A stretch of 64,000 bases of DNA from Streptosporangium sandarakinum (lineage in GTDB: Bacteria > Actinomycetota > Actinomycetes > Streptosporangiales > Streptosporangiaceae). The notes under the pieces are model-generated. The model had not been told where the DNA came from. It worked only from the letters and a program-made list of their open reading frames with translations, and ran no database searches. Positions 16,367-25,337 of this stretch are shown one piece after another. The position numbers and the translations under genes are program-made. Within the stretch, counting starts at the first letter, position 1; every line of letters begins with the position of its first letter. The stretch spans positions 4,030,001 through 4,094,000 of the forward strand of contig NZ_JACCCO010000001.1 in assembly GCF_013409935.1 (NCBI RefSeq), given 5' to 3'.

Positions 16367-16383
16367 CTCCTGTCACACAGGAG
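16367..16383 (-). promoter_or_regulatory. Inverted repeat that can hide the Shine-Dalgarno of the 16108-16356 gene
   Basis: In the mRNA, CTCCTGT is followed by GTG and then ACAGGAG, a perfect 7-3-7 hairpin. The 3' arm contains most of the AGGAGG ribosome site, so a folded hairpin would block translation. It could alternatively be a DNA-binding palindrome. Confidence 0.55.
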
Positions 16384-16481
16384 TGAACACCGGTGGCTTT
16401 CCGCCACTTCGGGGGTTGACCAGGTCTTGACGGGAAACTGGGGCCCGCCTGGGCGCGGTGCGACGCATCCAGGCGGACGCC

Positions 16482-17567
16482 TCAGTCGGGAGCCGGGCCG
16501 GTGGTACGCCGTACGACCAGCCGCGGCGTCACCTGGCGCAGCCGCGAGGCCTTGCCGGGGTCGCCGATCCGGTCGCTGAGCAGCGCCGCGGCCGAGCGGC
16601 CCATGTTCCGGCGCGGCTGCTCGACGGTGGTCAGCGAGATCGGCGCGGTCCCCGCGAGGTGGGTGTTGTCGTACCCGATCACCGACAGGTCCTCGGGCAC
16701 CCGCAGGCCGAGCTCGGCCGCCACGGCGAGCACGCCCATGGCGACCGTGTCGTTGGCGGCGAAGATCGCGGTCGGCCGGGGGGTGCGGGTGAGCAGGACG
16801 CGTGCCGCCGCCGCGCCGCCCTCCTCGGTGCAGTCGCCCTGCTCGACCATGATGTACGGCGCCAGCGCCCGGCGGCGCATCGCGACCAGGTAGCCCTCGC
16901 AGCGGAACCACCCCGAGGAGAACCGGGAGCCCTCGACGTGGGCGATCCGGCGGTGGCCGAGTTCCACCAGGTGGTCGATGGCCAGGCGGGCGCCGAGCTG
17001 GTCGTCGTCGACGACGATGTCCACGCCGCCGAGGTCGGTCTCGCGCTCGCCCACCACGACCGTGGGCGTGTAGGAGGTGGCCTCGATCAGCGTCTCGCTG
17101 GTGGGCGCGATGCCGAGGAGCACCAGGCCGTCCACCCGCAGCTCCAGGAACGCTCCCACGGCCTCGTCCTCGAAGGCGGGGTCCCACTGGCTGTTGCCGA
17201 TGAGCAGCCGGAGCCCGTCGCCGTGCAGGCTCTCCTGCAGGCCGTCCAGGAACTCGGCGTAGAAAGGGTTGTGCAGGTCGGCGACGAGCGCGCCGACCAG
17301 GTGGGTGCGGCCCTCGACGAGGCTGCGGGCGACCGCGTTGGGCCGGTAGCCGAGCTCCCTGGCCGCCTGCAGCACGGCCTGCCTGCGGTGCTCGCTGACG
17401 TGCGGTGACCCGCGCAGGACGAGTGACACCAGCGACTTGGAGACGCCGGCGCGTTCGGCGACGTTACGGATCGTCGGCCGTGGGCGCGGTCCGTAGCCGT
17501 CGGGCGCGACGGGTTCGGTGAGCCCGCGGGCTCGGGTGGCGGTGACATTGATCGGCGGACCTGACAT
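16482..17567 (-). CDS. LacI-family transcriptional regulator
   Basis: 361 residues from the ATG at 17567 (GGGGGAGAG upstream). Residues about 30-80 form the LacI DNA-binding head: TIRNVAERAGVSKSLVSLVL, then GSPHVSEHRRQAVLQAARELGYRPNAVAR split over helix-turn-helix and hinge. The rest is a periplasmic-binding-like sugar sensor ending in VIGYDNTHLAGTAPISLTTV. A 28-residue polar extension precedes the head. It would repress a sugar-uptake or glycoside gene until a sugar is bound; the nearest glycosidase is the GH20 gene 1.4 kb downstream on the same strand, but no operator was found to prove a link. Confidence 0.9.
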   Translation of the reverse strand: MSGPPINVTATRARGLTEPVAPDGYGPRPRPTIRNVAERAGVSKSLVSLVLRGSPHVSEHRRQAVLQAARELGYRPNAVARSLVEGRTHLVGALVADLHNPFYAEFLDGLQESLHGDGLRLLIGNSQWDPAFEDEAVGAFLELRVDGLVLLGIAPTSETLIEATSYTPTVVVGERETDLGGVDIVVDDDQLGARLAIDHLVELGHRRIAHVEGSRFSSGWFRCEGYLVAMRRRALAPYIMVEQGDCTEEGGAAAARVLLTRTPRPTAIFAANDTVAMGVLAVAAELGLRVPEDLSVIGYDNTHLAGTAPISLTTVEQPRRNMGRSAAALLSDRIGDPGKASRLRQVTPRLVVRRTTGPAPD

Positions 17568-18171
17568 GGCTCTCCCCCGTGATGGTGGATGGGCACCTGT
17601 CACTCAAAACGATCGAGAACCCGAAGGGGTACGGCCTGTGTTCAGGAAGTCCGATCTTGCGATGGCCGCGGGTGCCGGGCCGTACGGGCGGGCACCGGGC
17701 GGCGTGCCGCGCGCAGGGCGCCTCTGACCAGGCGGGACGTCACCGGGGGAAGGCCGCCGAGGGTGTCGTCGGCGCGGCGTGGTGCGCGGGAGAACGGCGG
17801 CGGCCCGCCGGGCGGATCCGGGCGGGTCCGCCCGTCCGGTTACGGAGCGGATACGGAACGATCCACCGGACGGGCCGGGACGGCTCGCGACACGCGCGGA
17901 CGGCCCCGGACGAGGCGGCCCGTACGGGGCGGAAGACGATCGGCGCGCGAGGCGCGGACGGCCCCGGGAGGCCCGGTCGGCCCCGGGTGCGCGCGGGCGT
18001 GTGACCCGGTGCGGACGGCACGGGCGGCACGGTACGACCGGTGCGGCCGGCGCCGTGCCGGGGCGGCGCCGGGCGGGCGGCGCCGCTCCCCACACAACCG
18101 GTGTGGTCTGCGCGCCCACGGCGTGAGCGCGCGGTTGGTCCCCCTAGTTTCTGAAGCGATCGATCCCCGTC
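17568..18171. other. 604-bp gene-free, GC-rich stretch
   Basis: No open frame here has a ribosome site or recognisable protein. The stretch is rich in CGG/GGC runs and carries two CCGTACGG palindromes (about 17680 and 17920), a broken inverted repeat around 17815-17840 and CCACAC-AACCG-GTGTGG near 18090. It separates the LacI gene from bldC, and may hold only promoter and terminator elements. Confidence 0.4.
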
Positions 18172-18375
18172 TTACTCGGAACGCTGTTGCGGAATCCCCG
18201 CGAGCAGCGCCCGGACCTCGGTCTCCCGGTAGCGGCGGTGACCACCCAGGGTGCGGATGGACGTCAACTTGCCCGCCTTCGCCCACCGGGTGACGGTCTT
18301 GGGATCGACGCGGAACATGGTTGCGACCTCCGCCGGGGTGAGCAGCGGCTCTGCCTCGGGTGTACGAGCTGACAT
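18172..18375 (-). CDS. bldC: BldC, MerR-like developmental regulator
   Basis: 67 residues, the same size as Streptomyces BldC. It is a single winged helix-turn-helix domain: LLTPAEVATMFRVDPKTVTR then WAKAGKLTSIRTLGGHRRYR, with no effector domain. In Streptomyces BldC binds direct repeats in asymmetric head-to-tail arrays and delays sporulation genes until the right time, so the host is expected to be a differentiating actinomycete. ATG at 18375 with AGGAGAGG upstream. It sits in the conserved block followed by the 18695-19552 gene and vdh. The control region (18376-18694) is noticeably AT-rich for this genome. Confidence 0.95.
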   Translation of the reverse strand: MSARTPEAEPLLTPAEVATMFRVDPKTVTRWAKAGKLTSIRTLGGHRRYRETEVRALLAGIPQQRSE

Positions 18376-18694
18376 TTGTGCGGCCTCTCCTCCATGTGGA
18401 CCGGCGACAGCGATCCTGCGACTTGACGCTTGTCACGGATGTCCGCTTATGGCCCCTTGCGTGCGGCTGTTCGGACCATATGCGGCATCACCCGATGTGA
18501 CCATACAGCCACGTAGAGCGATTGGCGAGCCTTTGCGGGGCTCATCTCTCTTGTGCACCTGTTGTTGTCACGCTCGGTGATTCTAGCGACACGTTTCGTG
18601 GTATCGCAGTGAAAACGGCAAACTACTCAGTTCGTAGATGTGTCGCCGGTCATCGACTGAACTACTTATGCAGGTCAGAGGGATGATTTGCGAC
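18376..18694. promoter_or_regulatory. AT-rich bldC upstream region
   Basis: 319 bp without a gene. From about 18440 to 18720 the base composition falls well below the window average, with A/T runs such as GTGAAAACGGCAAACTACTC and short mirrored pieces around CAGTTCGTAG / ACTGAACTAC. It should hold the bldC promoter (read leftwards) and perhaps binding sites for BldC itself, but I cannot fix a -10/-35 pair with confidence. Confidence 0.4.
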
Positions 18695-19552
18695 TCAGTT
18701 TGCTGATTCGAGAAGTTGTATTGATCTCCAGCGGAGAATCACCCGCCGGTACATGGTGAAGGCCAACTCTTCCTCGCCGGTTTCCAGACCCGTCAGGGCC
18801 GCCGAGACCTCCGCGACCGAGTGGTCGGCCTGCAGCGTGTCGTCGTCCATGAGGTGGACGATGCCGCCGTAGTCGAGCTCCACCAGCGAGTGGGGATGGA
18901 ACTCCTCCAGCCAGCGCGCCACCTCCTCGATCCCGGAGATCAGCGTGTCGTCGCCCACGTGCCTGCGGACGATCTGCAGGGCGCGGGCGCTGCGGCGCCT
19001 GGCGTGGGCCATGGACGTCACGTAGATCAGGTTGCGCGTGGTGGTCGCGCCGCTCCGGGGCCGGCCGTCGTCCAGGACGAGCCACCGCTCGTTGTGGTCG
19101 AAGGGGACGAACCACTCCGTGGGAACGTGCCACGTCGAGGTCCGGATGTTGGTTCGCAGCGCCGCCGAACCGCCGCGCCGCTTGAACCTGTCGAAGTCGT
19201 CGGCCGTCTGCTGGGCGACGGTGAGCGGCACGAACCGCTCCGCGAGGCGGGCCGGCGTCGCCCCCCGGAAGCGGGAGAAGGCCAGCCACGACCTCAGCCG
19301 GCTCTGCCAGGGGCAGACGTACAGCACCTCCTCCACGCGCCTGAGATAGGCGTTGGGGCTCTCGTGGGGAGGGGCCGGGACCGGAGGGACGCCGAGCAGG
19401 CGCCGTACCGCCTCGCCGTGCTCGGCGCGCAGGGCGCCCGCGCGGCGGGGCCGGTCGGCGGCCTCGGCGTAGGCGGCCCAGGAGGCGCGTTCCTGCGGGG
19501 CGAACGCGGCCAGCGGTTCGTAGACGCGGAGGTAGGCGGCATAGGGCAGCAC
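18695..19552 (-). CDS. Conserved actinobacterial protein of the bldC-vdh neighbourhood
   Basis: 285 residues from the GTG at 19552 (reading VLPYAAYLRVYEPLAAF). Conserved in position next to bldC and valine dehydrogenase in streptomycetes, where it is likewise of unknown function. It has no signal or membrane segment. The middle part (RTSTWHVPTEWFVPFDHNER, then WLVLDD) and late part (SLVELDYGGIVHLMDDD) look like alpha/beta segments. Acidic clusters near the C-terminus (LETGEEE) are followed by a basic end. The function should not be guessed from context alone. Confidence 0.75.
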   Translation of the reverse strand: MLPYAAYLRVYEPLAAFAPQERASWAAYAEAADRPRRAGALRAEHGEAVRRLLGVPPVPAPPHESPNAYLRRVEEVLYVCPWQSRLRSWLAFSRFRGATPARLAERFVPLTVAQQTADDFDRFKRRGGSAALRTNIRTSTWHVPTEWFVPFDHNERWLVLDDGRPRSGATTTRNLIYVTSMAHARRRSARALQIVRRHVGDDTLISGIEEVARWLEEFHPHSLVELDYGGIVHLMDDDTLQADHSVAEVSAALTGLETGEEELAFTMYRRVILRWRSIQLLESAN

Positions 19553-19760
19553 GACCGTAATCGTGTCATGAAGAACCGCTTCCTGTCCGGTATCGACCCC
19601 GTGCCCGCCGGGCGGGCCCGGGGCCGTCCGCCGCCGTCAGGCCGTCCCACCTGGTGGGAAGGCGGGGTTTCCTCCTCCGCTGTCCCGGAAGTTGTGGTTA
19701 CTCTGAGACTGATCTCCGCCGCGACGGAGCGGCGGACCTGAACGACCGGGAGTCACCACA

Positions 19761-20864
19761 GTGACCGACGTCTTCGGGCTGTCCCACCAGGACATCAGCC
19801 CCTCGAACGGCCAGACCAAGCACGAGCAGGTGGTCTTCTGCTCCGACGAGCGCAGCGGTCTGTACGCGATCATCGCGATCTACAACACGGCCCTCGGGCC
19901 GGCGCTCGGCGGCACCAGGTTCTACCCCTACGAGAGCGAGCAGGCGGCGCTGGCCGACGTGCTCAACCTCTCGCGGGCCATGGCCTACAAGAACGCCCTG
20001 GCCGGGCTCGACCTCGGCGGCGGCAAGGCCGTCATCATCGGGGACCCGGCGGCGGACAAGAGCGAGGCGCTGCTGCGCGCCTACGGCCGTTTCGTGCAGT
20101 CACTGGGCGGCCGCTACTACACCGCCTGCGACGTCGGCACCTACAGCGAGGACATGGACGTCGTGGCCCGCGAGTGCTCCTTCGTGACCGGCCGCACGCC
20201 GGAGCAGGGCGGGGCGGGCGACTCCTCGATCCTGACCGCCTTCGGCGTGTTCCAGGGCATGCGCGCCGCGGCCGAGCACACCTACGGCTCGCCGAGCCTG
20301 CGCGGCAGGCGCGTCGGCGTCGAGGGCGTGGGCAAGGTCGGCCACCGCCTGGTCGAGCACCTCCTCGCGGACGGCGCCGAGGTCGTGCTCTGCGACGTCA
20401 GCGAGCAGGCCGTCGAGCGGGTCAGGGCGCGGCACCCCGAGGTGGACGTCGTCACCGACAAGACCGAGCTCACCGGGGCCGACCTCGACGTCTACGCGCC
20501 GTGCGCGCTGGGCGGGGCGCTGGACGACGAGACGGTCGCCCGCCTGCGCGCCAGGATCGTCTGCGGCGGGGCCAACAACCAGCTCGCCCACCCCGGGGTG
20601 GAGAAGGAGCTCGCCGGGCGCGGCATCCTCTACGCGCCCGACTACCTGGTCAACTCCGGCGGGGTCATCCAGGTCGCCGATGAGATCGGCGGTTTCGACA
20701 TGGACCGGGCGAAGGCAAAGGCCACCCAGATCTACGACACGACTCTCAAGATCTTCGCCATGGCCGCTGAGGACGGGGTCCCCCCGGCGGTCGCAGCCGA
20801 TAGGCTGGCGGAACGCAGAATGTCGGAAGTCGGGCGAATTAGGGGCATTTGGCTGGGCCACTAG
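19761..20864 (+). CDS. vdh: Valine (branched-chain amino acid) dehydrogenase
   Basis: 367 residues; oxidative deamination of valine, leucine and isoleucine to 2-oxo acids with NAD+. Both lysines of the active site are visible (K77 in [10 protein letters not shown]89 in GGGKAV), followed by the NAD-binding Rossmann motif [14 protein letters not shown]. It belongs to the Glu/Leu/Phe/Val dehydrogenase family and matches the streptomycete Vdh in gene context. GTG start at 19761 after GGGAG. It would feed the 2-oxo acid dehydrogenase encoded at 42500-46030 if that complex is branched-chain specific. Divergent from the gene at 18695-19552 with a 208-bp shared region. Confidence 0.93.
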   Translation: MTDVFGLSHQDISPSNGQTKHEQVVFCSDERSGLYAIIAIYNTALGPALGGTRFYPYESEQAALADVLNLSRAMAYKNALAGLDLGGGKAVIIGDPAADKSEALLRAYGRFVQSLGGRYYTACDVGTYSEDMDVVARECSFVTGRTPEQGGAGDSSILTAFGVFQGMRAAAEHTYGSPSLRGRRVGVEGVGKVGHRLVEHLLADGAEVVLCDVSEQAVERVRARHPEVDVVTDKTELTGADLDVYAPCALGGALDDETVARLRARIVCGGANNQLAHPGVEKELAGRGILYAPDYLVNSGGVIQVADEIGGFDMDRAKAKATQIYDTTLKIFAMAAEDGVPPAVAADRLAERRMSEVGRIRGIWLGH

Positions 20865-21014
20865 CGCCTCGCGCCCATACGGCGTACCGAGCCGGGCGTA
20901 AAACAGGTACGGTTGTAGTCGAACGAGAGCTGACGCCTCAAGTCAGGTGGCGTCAGTGCGTGGTGCGTTAGCGACGAGGGGTCGGGCACGACCCCACACG
21001 AGGGGGTCGAGCCA

Positions 21015-21239
21015 ATGGGGCGCGGCCGAGCAAAGGCCAAGCAGGTCAAGGTTGCTCGCCAGCTGAAGTACAACAGCGGTGGCACTGATCTTGAGCGTCT
21101 TCGCAACGAGCTCGGAGTCAGGGACGACTCCAACCACGGTGACGACGCCAACGACTCCTACGACGAGCTGGCGGATCGCTATGCCGATTACGCCGACGAC
21201 TTCGACGACCGCGACAGCGGCCCGCCCGGTCGCCGTTAG
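21015..21239 (+). CDS. DUF3073 protein
   Basis: 74 residues. The N-terminus GRGRAKAKQVKVARQLKYN is strongly basic and highly conserved in DUF3073; the C-terminal half is very acidic (Asp/Tyr/Glu-rich). This split charge pattern is typical of the family, which is nearly confined to actinobacteria and of unknown role. The gene stands between vdh and purM as in streptomycetes. A textbook terminator follows within 30 bp. Confidence 0.9.
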   Translation: MGRGRAKAKQVKVARQLKYNSGGTDLERLRNELGVRDDSNHGDDANDSYDELADRYADYADDFDDRDSGPPGRR

Positions 21240-21267
21240 GCCCAACTTCAGACGGAGCGTGAGCTGG

Positions 21268-21299
21268 ACACCCGGTGGCCTCGGGCCACCGGGTGTTTT
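21268..21299 (+). terminator. Rho-independent terminator after the DUF3073 gene
   Basis: ACACCCGGTGGCC (21268-21280) and GGCCACCGGGTGT (21284-21296) form a perfect 13-bp stem with a 3-base loop, followed by TTT. This is the clearest intrinsic terminator in the window together with the one at 38004. Confidence 0.92.
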
Positions 21300-21313
21300 C
21301 TCCGTGTCCTGAC

Positions 21314-21347
21314 CGAAGAGCGCCCCGGATCCCCGGGGCGCTCTTCG
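21314..21347. terminator. Second strong hairpin between convergent DUF3073 and purM
   Basis: CGAAGAGCGCCCCGG (21314-21328) and its perfect complement (21333-21347) form a 15-bp stem with a 4-base loop. No T-tract on either side; probably ends the purF-purM transcript (minus strand) or acts in both directions. Confidence 0.75.
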
Positions 21348-21440
21348 TCGTATCGGGCCGCCCGGGGACCGGCGCCGGCCGTACGGCGAGACGGGAGCCG
21401 TACGGCCGGCGGACGGGACGACGCGGCGGGTCCCCCTGAT

Positions 21441-22466
21441 CTAGCGGTAGCGGGCCAGGCCGGTGCCGGGGACGACCTCGCCGAGCACCCAGGCCGGGAG
21501 GTTCCGCTCCGCGAGCAGGGCCAGGGCGGCGTCGACGGCGTCCGGCGCGACCACCGCCGCCATGCCCACACCCAGGTTGAAGGTGCGGTCCATGTCGGCC
21601 TGCGCCACCTTGCCGTGCCCGGCGAGCACCTCGAAGATCGCCGGAGGGGTCCAGGAGGACCGGTCGAGCAGGGCGTCCAGGGTCGGTGGCAGGGACCGCG
21701 ACAGGTTGCCCTCCAGGCCGCCGCCGGTGATGTGGGCGTAGGCGTGGACGTCGACGGCGCGGGCCAGCTCCAGGCAGTCGCGGGAGTAGATCCTGGTCGG
21801 CTCCAGCAGCTCCTCGCCCAGCGTCCGGCCCAGCTCGGGGACCTCCGCCTCCAGGGAGAGGCCGGCCAGCTTGATGACGTGCCGGACCAGCGAGTAGCCG
21901 TTGGAGTGCACGCCCGAGGAGGCCAGGGCCAGCACCACGTCGCCCTCGCGGACGCGGTCCGGGCCCAGCATCGCGTCGGCCTCCACCACGCCGGTGGCGG
22001 CGCCCGCGAGGTCGTACTCGTCGGCGCCCATGGCCCCGGGGTGCTCGGCCGTCTCGCCGCCGATCAGCGCGCAGCCCGCGAGGCGGCAGCCCTCGGCGAC
22101 GCCGCCCACGATCTCGGCGATCCGCTCGGGGACCACCTTCCCGCAGGCGATGTAATCCGTCATGAACAGCGGCTCGGCGCCGCAGACCACCAGGTCGTCC
22201 ACGACCATGCCGACCAGGTCGACGCCGATCGTGTCGTGCCTGCCGAGCGCCTGCGCCAGCATCACCTTGGTGCCGACGCCGTCGGTGGAGGCGGTCAGCA
22301 GCGGTCGCCGGTAGGACAGCAGCGCGGAGGCGTCGAACAGGCCGGCGAAGCCGCTGGGGTCGTCGACCACCTCGGGCCGCCGGGACCGCGCGACCTTCGA
22401 CTTCATCAGCTCGACGGCGCGCTCGCCGGCGTCGATGTCGACGCCGGCCGCGGCGTAGCTGGTCAC
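21441..22466 (-). CDS. purM: Phosphoribosylformylglycinamidine cyclo-ligase (AIR synthetase)
   Basis: 341 residues; closes the imidazole ring, FGAM + ATP to AIR, in purine synthesis. Family landmarks: AAAGVDIDAGERAVELMK at the N-terminus, ASTDGVGTKVMLAQALGRHD, ALIGGETAEHPGAM, and ITGGGLEGNLSRSLP. Usual length. The GTG start overlaps the purF stop by four bases (GTGA), so translation is coupled to purF. It ends convergently with DUF3073 beyond two strong hairpins. Confidence 0.96.
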   Translation of the reverse strand: MTSYAAAGVDIDAGERAVELMKSKVARSRRPEVVDDPSGFAGLFDASALLSYRRPLLTASTDGVGTKVMLAQALGRHDTIGVDLVGMVVDDLVVCGAEPLFMTDYIACGKVVPERIAEIVGGVAEGCRLAGCALIGGETAEHPGAMGADEYDLAGAATGVVEADAMLGPDRVREGDVVLALASSGVHSNGYSLVRHVIKLAGLSLEAEVPELGRTLGEELLEPTRIYSRDCLELARAVDVHAYAHITGGGLEGNLSRSLPPTLDALLDRSSWTPPAIFEVLAGHGKVAQADMDRTFNLGVGMAAVVAPDAVDAALALLAERNLPAWVLGEVVPGTGLARYR

Positions 22467-23899
22467 AGCTTGGCCTCCAGGACGTACTTGCCCACGTTGT
22501 CGCGGTCGATGGGAATCGGGTACACACCGTCGAAGCAGGCCCGGCAGAGCCGCTCGGCGGGAAGCGTGGTGGCCTGGGTCAGGCCCTCCATCGAGATGTA
22601 GCCGAGCGAGTCGGCCCCGAGGGAGGCGCGGATCTCCTCCACGCTGAGCGAGCCGGCGATCAGCTCGGCCCGGGTGGCGAAGTCGATGCCGTAGAAGCAC
22701 GGCCAGGAGACCGGCGGGGAGGAGATCCGGACGTGGACCTCGCGCGCGCCCGCCTCGCGCAGCATCTTGACGATCGCCCGCTGGGTGTTGCCGCGCACGA
22801 TCGAGTCGTCCACGACGACCAGGCGCTTGCCCGCCACGACCTCCTTCAGCGGGTTCAGCTTGAGCCGGATGCCGAGCTGGCGGATCGTCTGGGACGGCTG
22901 GATGAAGGTCCGGCCGACGTAGGAGTTCTTGACCAGGCCCTGGCCGTACGGGATGCCGCTCTCCTCGGCGTAGCCGACCGCGGCGGGGGTGCCCGACTCG
23001 GGGGTCGGGATGACCAGGTCGGCCTCGACCGGGTGCTCGCGGGCCAGCACCCGCCCGACCTCGACGCGGGTGGACTGCACGCTGCGGCCGGCGATCGTGG
23101 TGTCGGGGCGGGCGAGGTAGACGTACTCGAACAGGCAGCCCTTGGGGTCGGCCGCGGCGAAGACGCGCGAGCGCACGCCGCGCTCGTCGATGGTGAGCAG
23201 CTCGCCCGGCTCGATCTCGCGGACGAACGTGGCGCCCACGATGTCCAGCGCCGCTGTCTCGGAGGCGACCACCCAGCCGCGCTCCAGGCGGCCGAGCACC
23301 AGCGGGCGGATGCCCTGCGGGTCGCGGGCGGCGTAAAGGGTCTTCTCGTCCATGAAGACGAGGGAGTAGGCGCCCCTGACCTGGGGGAGGAGCTCGGCCG
23401 CGGCGTCCTCGATGGGCCGGCCGCGGTCCTGCGCCAGCAGCGCCGCGAGCACCTCGGTGTCGGTGGTCGCCCTGGTCGAGCCGGGGGCCAGGCGCCGCGC
23501 CAGCTCGGGGGTGTTGATCAGGTTCCCGTTGTGGGCGAGCGCGAGCCCGCCGTCCTCGGTGGAGCTCAGCGTCGGCTGGGCGTTCTCCCAGACGCTCGAC
23601 CCGGTCGTCGAGTAACGGCAGTGGCCGACGGAGATGTGGCCGCGCAGCGTGCCGAGCACCGACTCGTCGAAGACCTGGGCGACCAGGCCCATGTCCTTGT
23701 AGACGAGGATGCGGTTGCCCTCGCTGACCGCGATGCCCGCGGACTCCTGTCCGCGGTGCTGCAACGCGTACAGCCCGTAGTAGGTGAGTTTGGAAACTTC
23801 TTCCCCCGGCGCCCAGACACCGAAGACGCCGCAGGCGTCCTTCGGAGGACGGTCTTGGGGATCAAGGTCATGGCTCAGCCGGCCGTCGCCCTTCAGCAC
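22463..23899 (-). CDS. purF: Amidophosphoribosyltransferase
   Basis: 478 residues from the GTG at 23899; makes phosphoribosylamine from PRPP and glutamine, the first step of purine synthesis. The N-terminal nucleophile is Cys23 in DACGVFGVWAPG, exposed after removal of a short propeptide. Glutaminase motifs (LQHRGQESAGIAVS, GHCRYSTTG, AHNGNLIN) and the PRPP loop (VVDDSIVRGNTQRAIV) are all present. A -10-like TAGACT (plus positions 23907-23912) lies 7 nt before the start, suggesting a leaderless or very short leader. The stop overlaps purM by four bases. Divergent from the DUF4190 gene. Confidence 0.96.
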   Translation of the reverse strand: MLKGDGRLSHDLDPQDRPPKDACGVFGVWAPGEEVSKLTYYGLYALQHRGQESAGIAVSEGNRILVYKDMGLVAQVFDESVLGTLRGHISVGHCRYSTTGSSVWENAQPTLSSTEDGGLALAHNGNLINTPELARRLAPGSTRATTDTEVLAALLAQDRGRPIEDAAAELLPQVRGAYSLVFMDEKTLYAARDPQGIRPLVLGRLERGWVVASETAALDIVGATFVREIEPGELLTIDERGVRSRVFAAADPKGCLFEYVYLARPDTTIAGRSVQSTRVEVGRVLAREHPVEADLVIPTPESGTPAAVGYAEESGIPYGQGLVKNSYVGRTFIQPSQTIRQLGIRLKLNPLKEVVAGKRLVVVDDSIVRGNTQRAIVKMLREAGAREVHVRISSPPVSWPCFYGIDFATRAELIAGSLSVEEIRASLGADSLGYISMEGLTQATTLPAERLCRACFDGVYPIPIDRDNVGKYVLEAKL

Positions 23900-24056
23900 A
23901 TGCCTCAGTCTAGGTCGGCCGAATCGCTGCTCGCGCTCCGGGGGGCGCCCGGCCTTGACCGAACTATGATCTGTCGTTTGCCGTGTCGGCCTGTTTCGGG
24001 GCAAAGGGCGGGGGGAGTGTGAGGTATCCGGCATATCTAGCGTCGGGAGAAGAGAC

Positions 24057-25169
24057 GTGACAACACCTGAGGATCCGCGCCAGCCCGACCCCCGGCGGGA
24101 GCCGGGAGAGGAGGGCCCGGAGGAGACCCGGCCACGTTCCCCGGAACCGCACGTCCCCGGTGAGGACGAGGACACCGAGCAGCCGCCGGTCTCCACCCCC
24201 TCGGAGCCCACGCCGCCCCGCCACCCGGACGTGCCCACCGCACCGGAGGTCCCCGAACCGATCCGGTCGGAGCCGGAGCCCCCCTACGTCGTGCCGGGTT
24301 CCACCCCGCCCGCCTACCCCGGGTGGGAGAGCGCGCCCGAGGAGGCGGCCCACGAGCCGCTCGGCGAGCCGGGCGTGCCGCCGATCGCCGCGCAGCCTTC
24401 CCGCTTCGACCCCCCGCCGGGCGGGGAGGAACGGCAGGGCGAGCCCGGTGAACCGGAGCGGCCGGGCGAGCGTGCCGAGACGGGCGGAACGGGAGGGCCG
24501 GGCGGAGTGAACGAACCGGGCGGAACCGGTGGACAGGGCGGAGCCGGTGAGCAGGGCGGAACCGGCGGGCAGGGCGGAGCCGGTGAGCCGGACCGGGCCG
24601 TGCCGCCCGGTGGGGAGCCGGGCCGGGGCGCCGCGCCGCCGCCGGGCGGCGGGCCGTACGAGGGCGCTCCGCCGTACCAGGGAGCCCCGCCGTACGAGGG
24701 GGGCGGCCCGTACCGGGGAACCCCCGGCTACCCGGGGGGAGGCACGGGGGAGACGCCGGCCTACCCGCCCGCGGGCGGCGGCGAGCCGTACGGGACGGGC
24801 GGCGCCTACCCGGGGCCGGCGCCCTACCCGGGGTATCCGGGGGGCCGGTGGGCGCCGGAGAAGCCGAGGACGGGGATCGGCACCGCCGCGCTCGTGCTCG
24901 GCATCGTGAGCATCTTCCTGCTCCTGGTGTGCGGTTTGGGCGTGCTGACGGCGGTGGCCGGACTGATCGTCGGCATCGTCGCGGTGGCGAAGAACTCCGG
25001 CCGCGGGCGCGGCTGGGCGGGCATCATCCTGAGCGCGCTGACCCTGATCATCGCTGTGGTCTTCCTGAGCTGGCTCTACAGCAAGGTCGGCGACTGCGCC
25101 AACCTGCCGTCCGAGCTCCAGCGGCGCTGCATCGAAGACCGGCTCGGCATCCAGGTGAGCACGCCGTGA
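24057..25169 (+). CDS. DUF4190 membrane protein with long disordered Pro/Gly-rich N-terminus
   Basis: 370 residues. Residues 1-270 are acidic, then Gly/Pro/Tyr-rich, with near repeats of GGTGGQGGAGE and PPY[EQ]GAPPY. Residues about 275-345 form the DUF4190 region: two membrane helices (AALVLGIVSIFLLLVCGLGV and a second around VAGLIVGIVAV), a short basic loop GRGRGWAGI, then a third hydrophobic helix. A short C-terminal tail carries Cys residues (DCANLPSELQRRCIED). Function unknown; a membrane-anchored, flexible, cytosolic or surface region is inferred. GTG start at 24057 with GGGAGAAGAG upstream. Confidence 0.82.
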   Translation: MTTPEDPRQPDPRREPGEEGPEETRPRSPEPHVPGEDEDTEQPPVSTPSEPTPPRHPDVPTAPEVPEPIRSEPEPPYVVPGSTPPAYPGWESAPEEAAHEPLGEPGVPPIAAQPSRFDPPPGGEERQGEPGEPERPGERAETGGTGGPGGVNEPGGTGGQGGAGEQGGTGGQGGAGEPDRAVPPGGEPGRGAAPPPGGGPYEGAPPYQGAPPYEGGGPYRGTPGYPGGGTGETPAYPPAGGGEPYGTGGAYPGPAPYPGYPGGRWAPEKPRTGIGTAALVLGIVSIFLLLVCGLGVLTAVAGLIVGIVAVAKNSGRGRGWAGIILSALTLIIAVVFLSWLYSKVGDCANLPSELQRRCIEDRLGIQVSTP

Positions 25170-25337
25170 CCGCCGGACGGTGACCGCGCGCCCCTCCCGG
25201 CGGGATCCGGCCCGCCCGTCGGACGGGCTGCCCTGACGGGTGCGGCCGAACCCGGTGTGATCGGGCCGGGAGTCCGGACACGGGTGCCGGGACCGGATGC
25301 CGGACGTGGAAGGCCGGACCGGGGCCCGGGATCGCCC

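Noticed and set aside
17604-18119. Several Arg/Pro-rich frames between the LacI gene and bldC
   Set aside because: No ribosome sites, no family features, and three overlapping frames of the same kind; best explained by GC-rich non-coding DNA.
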